64,000 nucleotides of DNA from Bryum argenteum (lineage: Eukaryota; Streptophyta; Bryopsida; Bryales; Bryaceae). The DNA lies in contig CM073330.1 of NCBI GenBank assembly GCA_037043015.1, forward strand, positions 8,078,012-8,142,011, given 5' to 3'. Numbering within the stretch: position 1 is the first letter of the stretch; each line of letters opens with the position of its first letter. The translations under genes were made by a program, and so were the position numbers. Below, one piece after another: positions 59,393-64,000 of the stretch. The notes below the pieces were generated by a model, which saw nothing but the letters and a program-made list of their open reading frames with translations, ran no database searches and was not told the DNA's origin.

Positions 59393-60353
59393 TGATTGTA
59401 ATCACACTCAAATTTTGCCTCCCTTTTTGGTACAATACCTGGACAACATGTACATTTGATCATTATTCACTATGGATAGTACTTCGACCACTGTTTGTAG
59501 TACTTAATGTACTTTCCATACCATCCTTGGGTACTATATTGAATGTTATATTGAGGGTTGAATTGCAGAGCGGTGTTTCGTCAATTTTTTGGTTGTTGCA
59601 CCTGCATATTGCTTGCAGATTCGTTGTAATCATTGCTTGATAGAATCGTGGTTGAGAATGATGTTGTGAACCAATGGTCATAGGTCTCAAGGAATGGAAT
59701 GCAACAATTATGTGAAAGGTTGGTTTGTTTATAATCAAGTCTAAAAGCTTAGAACACTGTTGGGTTAATTTCGAACTCAAAACTTGTGTTCTTACTTTGA
59801 AAAAGTGGTTTCTGAGTTAAGGGGTAATACTACTGCCCTTGAGTCTTTTGATCTTGATCAATGCTGGGTTTATCAATGCTTCTTGCTTTCAATCTACAAG
59901 GTATTTAAGGAACTTTCTATTTGTTTTATTTGGTGATCTTCTCCTTTGTAATTTAGTAGTAACACTCTATTTGAATGAGATTTTCAAAATTCTTCAACAA
60001 AAGAGGTGACAATTTTTGTTAATTGCTAGACTAATGTTAAAAGATGGAACATAGAATGACCTTAATATTATCCTAGGCACCAAAACAAGCTTACACCCCA
60101 TGCAACCGCAAGCAATCTGGGCCGTAAAGTTCAATACATTTTTACATCATTTTCAACCGTGAATGGTGCCTATGAGAAGTGAAGGGAAGGGTATTGACCC
60201 TTAGGATGATACACAGGGCACCCCATCACTTGAAAAACAGTTAATTGAGCCAATAACTTGATCTCTACACAAGGCTTGATCCGGTGCTGAATTTAACCTT
60301 TATTAAAATATGTACGGAATATGTATACTGTGGTTTCTCTAAGATACCGTGGA
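59393..60353. other. Intergenic, no recognised feature
   Basis: AT-rich spacer between two convergent genes. It probably holds 3' ends of both transcripts; no distinct signal is recognisable. Confidence 0.4.
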
Positions 60354-63300
60354 CTATCTGTGGCGACGTTTAAGCTTCATCCAAGCAGTAGCCCGACACC
60401 GAGCACTTCCGCACAAGCACGGAATGCTACTCGACCCTGAAAAAAACTCCTCTCCGTAATCCTGCAAGATAGAAGTTCTTGGTTCAAAAAAGCTTGCATA
60501 CAATACAAATACAAATACTTGAACCCCAAAAATTATGATACAGATTCCAATATTGCAGAGGAGATGAAGTCGTGATCTTACCCAAGTCAACTCCTCACGA
60601 GCACGAATATTTCGTTTGGCGAAGAAAGCCACGTGATAGTTGTAAGGGTCTTCGAAGTTGATTTTCACGGGCACATCAACGAGGTTGGCATCTTTGCACC
60701 TGTGATTCACAAACCGTGCCACATTTCCATACAAGTGCCCATCCAAGCACAACGCCTCGGTCATCATTCGCTGCCTCGGCCCTCCCAATCTGCGTCTAAG
60801 CTAAGTGTGTACCAATACGTCCTAGTGCCGTCCTTCTCCCTCTGTAATGACTCTGAATTTGTACAGACTTGACCTACATACTCAAAAAGAAATGAACCAG
60901 TCAGAACCGGCTCGAGAGTCCTAACTCCCCATCCCTTTCGGCCCGTCCAGAACACTTCAACCCTTTTCGTCATCCCTCTCTGGACCACCCTGTTACCACA
61001 GGACGACTCACAAAAGCATGTGAGATTGCACTCATAAATAAACCTACGTGCAAAGTGTCCAGTACAAACTCTAGAACCGTCTTTGGGATGCCAGGTGAGA
61101 CATGAGTCTGCGCAGTAACAGCCCTCGCCAAGTTGACAAAATGTGGTTCGACCCTCACTCTCGTACCTCTGCAACATCATTGAGAGCATGAATTTTGGGG
61201 AAGAATTCCAAAAAAATTCCCACAAACATTACATCAATTCCAAAAAATACATGTATCATGGGTACCTGCCGAATCCAATCAGCCTTCAGTCTTCCATCTG
61301 CGGTGTAAGCAGGATTCCCACCATTCTTCGCCATACAGCAACATGAATCTTTGCAATTCAAGCAATCCTGTCCATAACACTTACAACTCCTCTCTCTCGC
61401 ATTGTTGACCACAACATACTCAGAAACAACACTCTGTGGCACATAGGTAAAAAACGGCATGGAGGGATTGCCATCCCCAGACATCGCTACCGGAATTGGC
61501 AATTTCTCCAGTCCTCGTGAAATGTCTTTGGGATTAAACCAATGGTCCTGCGTTGCATATCGAAGGGGCCGGTTATTTAATTAATAAGAAAAAGGCATAC
61601 ATGCGAAAAACCAAGTGTGTACCACAATGATCACATCCACCCTAAAACCGCTTTACTCCCTTCTTTTTGCGTACCGCAATCTTCTTCGCAGTCCCCACAG
61701 CCGGTTTGATGAGACCCGCCATTGTCTTCATTTTCTGGCCCTTCCCAGTAGGTGAAGACTCGGACTTCTCTCCCTCTTGGGAAGGTTCTGGGTAGACCTT
61801 CACGACCTCTTCCTCACCCTCCATCTGGACTTCATGTGCGTCACCGCCGCAGCCCCCGGAGTCCTCCTCGTCCTCCTCCTCGTCTTTCTCCTCTTCCACG
61901 GCGGGTGCGAGTGCAGACTTGCCCTTCAGGGTGCCTTTGCCTTTCGCTGCTGGTTCTATGGCTAGGGCTGCTGGTTGTTGAAGCTCACTTGTTGGTTCCT
62001 CCTCTGCCGTTACAATTGCACGTCGGGCCCGGGTAATTGGCCTACCTGTTGCCGGCGCACGCATGGCGTACACAAGTCGTGGCGAAGACTTGACCGGCAA
62101 TGCCTTGGCAGGTGATGCAAGCTGTGGCAAAGCTGGCATTGTCGATGAAGGTCCGCCCTTACCCAACTCATCAAACTTGGGAACAGGCGGAATTTTCCTC
62201 CCCAGGGGAGGTGAGTGCATCGCCAATGTCCCTGTACCAGTCTTCCCCGGTGACCTGTGAACCACCTTAAATTCAACTGCCTCCCTCACTTCAACCTCCT
62301 CTGTCTCCATCGGAGCAGGATCTGGCTCCTTCCCTCCAGCGGTGGCCTTCGTGGCTAAACCCTCGTCCATCGGAGCAGGATCTGGCTCCTTCCCTCCAGC
62401 GGTGGCCTTCGTGGCTAAACTCTCGTCCATCGGAGCAAGATCTGGCTCCTTCCCTCCAGCGGTGGCCTTCGTGGCTAAACCCTCGTCCATCGGAGCAGGA
62501 TCTGGCTCCTTCCCTCCAGCGGTGGCCTTCGTGGCTAAACTCTCGTCCATCGGAGCAAGATCTGGCTCCTTCCCTCCAGCGGTGGCCTTCGTGGCTAAAC
62601 CCTCGTCCATCGGAGCAGGATCTGGCTCCTTCCCTCCAACGGTGGCCTTCGTAGCTAAACCCTCGTCCATCAGAGCATCTGGCTCCTTCCCTGGACCAGT
62701 GGCCTTCGTGGGCACCTCCTCGTCCATCGGAGCAGGACCTGTCTCCTTCCCCTCAGGTATCTCCATGGGCGGAGAGGCTTCACCGCCCTTTGATGGCGAT
62801 CCACCTTCCTCGCCCTGTACTTCATCACAAAGGTCGTCACCTTCGGCGTCAAGCTGCTCCTCAGGTTCTTCCTCGTCATCCCCTTCTGGTTCTTCCGCCT
62901 CGTCATCCCCTTCTGGTTCTTCCGCCTCTTTGCTTGGGCTGTTACCCTCTTCTACTGCCGCCTCGTTTGATGTGCCGTGCGCGACCCCTTCCTTTGATTC
63001 TTTGTCGTCCTCGGAGCCTTCTCCATCTGATGTCACCTCCGAAGCCAACGGCCTACCTGCCTCAGCCTTCCTAGCTACGTGGACGTGGGATAACACGTTC
63101 AAGTTTCCTGCAAGCACGGGCTGTGAGGACGCGTGCGGTGAGGATGGAGCATCGGGAGAATTGCCACCGTCGTCGTCTTCCTCTTCGTCATCCCTTTTAG
63201 AAGAGGCCGTGTCTTCATTGGATTGGGAATCAGTCTGAGGTATACCCTTCAGCAACCCTGCAAAATGAGAACGCCAATCGTGTTAGTGCAAAGTTTCTCC

Positions 63301-63737
63301 CGAATGGCATCCACATAATCAGAACACTAACGTATTACCTCCGTAAGGGGAAGGCCTGCCGTCTGCAACCTTCTGCTTCTTCGTAGTGAGGAACTTTGTA
63401 GGTTTCTCCATCTGACGCTTCGCTGTAGTAGCCGGTGCTGCAAGCTGTCTCGGCCGCACCGGCGCGGCCATTGGTTTCTTCCCCTTCTCGATAGCCCCAT
63501 CGCTTGGCCCAACGTCAGCAAGGGATATAGACTTCCTCGTTTCCGCTTCCTTGATAAGCGTGCTTGGATCTTCCGATGCATCGGAGTCCCTCCTGGCGTT
63601 GTCTTTGCTAGCTGAGCCCACGTTGAGGTTGTCCTCTTTGTCCGAAGAACTGGCGTCCTCATCAGGTGATGCTTCCTTCTCGTTACCGCCCTTGCTGCTG
63701 GGGCTCGAATCATCATCCTCCTCTACGAGCAAAACAC
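60354..63737 (-). CDS. SUVR: SUVR-type SET-domain histone methyltransferase, 5' end outside window
   Basis: Expected to methylate histone H3 lysine 9 in the nucleus. Minus-strand exons: 63737-63339, 63257-61657, 61547-61266, 61168-60582, 60461-60354; borders and phases agree. The first two encode a long acidic, repeat-bearing N-terminus. The third has PKDISRG, FFTYVPQSV and the Cys-rich pre-SET segment (CKCYGQDCLNCKDSCCC). The fourth has pre-SET CFCESSCGNRVVQRG and SET motifs RKGWGVRTLE, FEYVGQV, NVARFVNHRC, then ELTW; the last has DYGEEF and post-SET CLCGSARC. This is the SUVR1/2/4 pattern. The fourth exon is 587 nt, not the 588 that both phase-0 borders require: a base is missing between 60764 and 60790, between DADW and EALCLDG. 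It is either a sequence error or a SET-killing mutation. The start and any WIYLD domain are beyond 64000. Confidence 0.82.
62301..62760 (-). repeat. 60-nt coding minisatellite with 120-nt higher-order period (SUVR-like gene)
   Basis: Seven to eight units of 60 nt (20 aa, near DPAPMDEGLATKATAGGKEP) on the minus strand. Units starting at 62371, 62431, 62491, 62551 and 62611 alternate strictly between two types (DPAPMDEGL and DLAPMDESL), so the recent expansion step was 120 nt. The edges are more diverged, as expected for array growth from the centre. All steps keep the frame. Confidence 0.95.
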
Positions 63738-64000
63738 CTGAACAGGGTACCCCTCATTAGTGAAGAAGTTAGTACAATGTGCAAGAACTAAAGTACTACT
63801 AAGTAAGAGAAGAGAAAACGGCTCATCGTGGTAGTGCGGGTCGTACTGAAAAGCACTCCATATTGTACATAAACTATCACAATTATCACCTGATACTGCA
63901 TTATGTACTCTGGACGGTGGCCATATGTAGCTAAAGTAGTGGCACGACAACGCAAAGTACATTACCCAAGTATAAAGAGTACACACCTGTAAACTTTATA
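63738..64000. other. Intron or 5' part of the SUVR-like gene
   Basis: The exon at 63339-63737 begins with acceptor sequence and phase 2, so an upstream exon must exist. I see no clear exon in the last 260 bases; it probably lies outside the window. Confidence 0.4.

Noticed and set aside
62342..63238. 298-aa + strand frame opposite the SUVR-like gene
   Set aside because: It mirrors the 60-nt minisatellite and Ser-rich acidic region of the minus-strand exon, which has good splice borders and joins to a SET domain.
1..64000. CRISPR arrays, operons, prokaryotic or viral genes, tRNA and rRNA genes
   Set aside because: Introns, plant gene families and plant TE classes dominate; no regularly spaced repeats of CRISPR type and no recognisable tRNA or rRNA sequence were seen by reading. 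A covariance-model scan would be needed to exclude a tRNA fully.

Overview
The window looks like nuclear DNA of a land plant. It is AT-rich and TE-rich, with short spliceosomal introns (about 90-880 bp) and GT-AG borders. The protein families support this: an EDM2-like PHD protein, a SUVR-type SET methyltransferase, a secreted plant-type alpha carbonic anhydrase and a plant-type pyruvate dehydrogenase E2 fragment. I cannot name the species; a seed-free plant is possible but is only an impression. No rRNA, tRNA, CRISPR or prokaryotic feature was recognised.

Layout. 0.8-4.0 kb is a heavily decayed Ty1/copia element on the + strand. 9.55-15.65 kb is an intact EDM2-like gene (+; 15-16 exons, about 980-987 aa) with four PHD-type zinc-finger exons and three different in-frame coding minisatellites. 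17.6-18.7 kb is a Harbinger-like non-autonomous transposon with a TTA duplication. 22.9-24.7 kb is a GC-richer island bounded by a 19-bp terminal inverted repeat. 29.2-31.2 kb is a second EDM2-like copy that encodes only the N-terminal part but has an intact frame. 35.9-38.0 kb holds decayed exons of a pyruvate dehydrogenase E2 (lipoyl domain, - strand) cut by an inverted-repeat element. 38.4-40.6 kb is a GC-rich minisatellite, followed by a small predicted gene with RNA-polymerase-II-CTD-like motifs (40.7-41.4 kb). 46.74-48.63 kb is an intact 7-exon alpha carbonic anhydrase (+). 51.2-52.7 kb is a third EDM2-like copy, now a pseudogene, carrying a CACTA-type and a hAT-type miniature element; both empty sites can be read in the second copy. 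55.3-59.4 kb is a decayed multi-exon transposase-like gene (+). 60.35-63.74 kb is a SUVR-like histone methyltransferase gene (-), cut by the window end and carrying one apparent 1-nt frameshift.

The space between genes is mostly old dispersed repeats. Several families occur two to four times in this window (for example 19.3-20.5/27.0-28.5 kb, 21.9-22.6/33.8-34.6 kb and 32.3-33.6/53.1-54.3 kb). The last pair is the flank of EDM2-like copies 2 and 3, showing that those copies belong to one segmental duplication.

How the genes may relate. EDM2 of Arabidopsis binds H3K9me2-marked intronic transposons and steers transcript processing; SUVR proteins write H3K9 methylation. Both families occur within 55 kb here, both carry long lineage-specific in-frame repeats, and the surrounding DNA and introns are full of TE remnants. 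Any functional link is inference from family knowledge.
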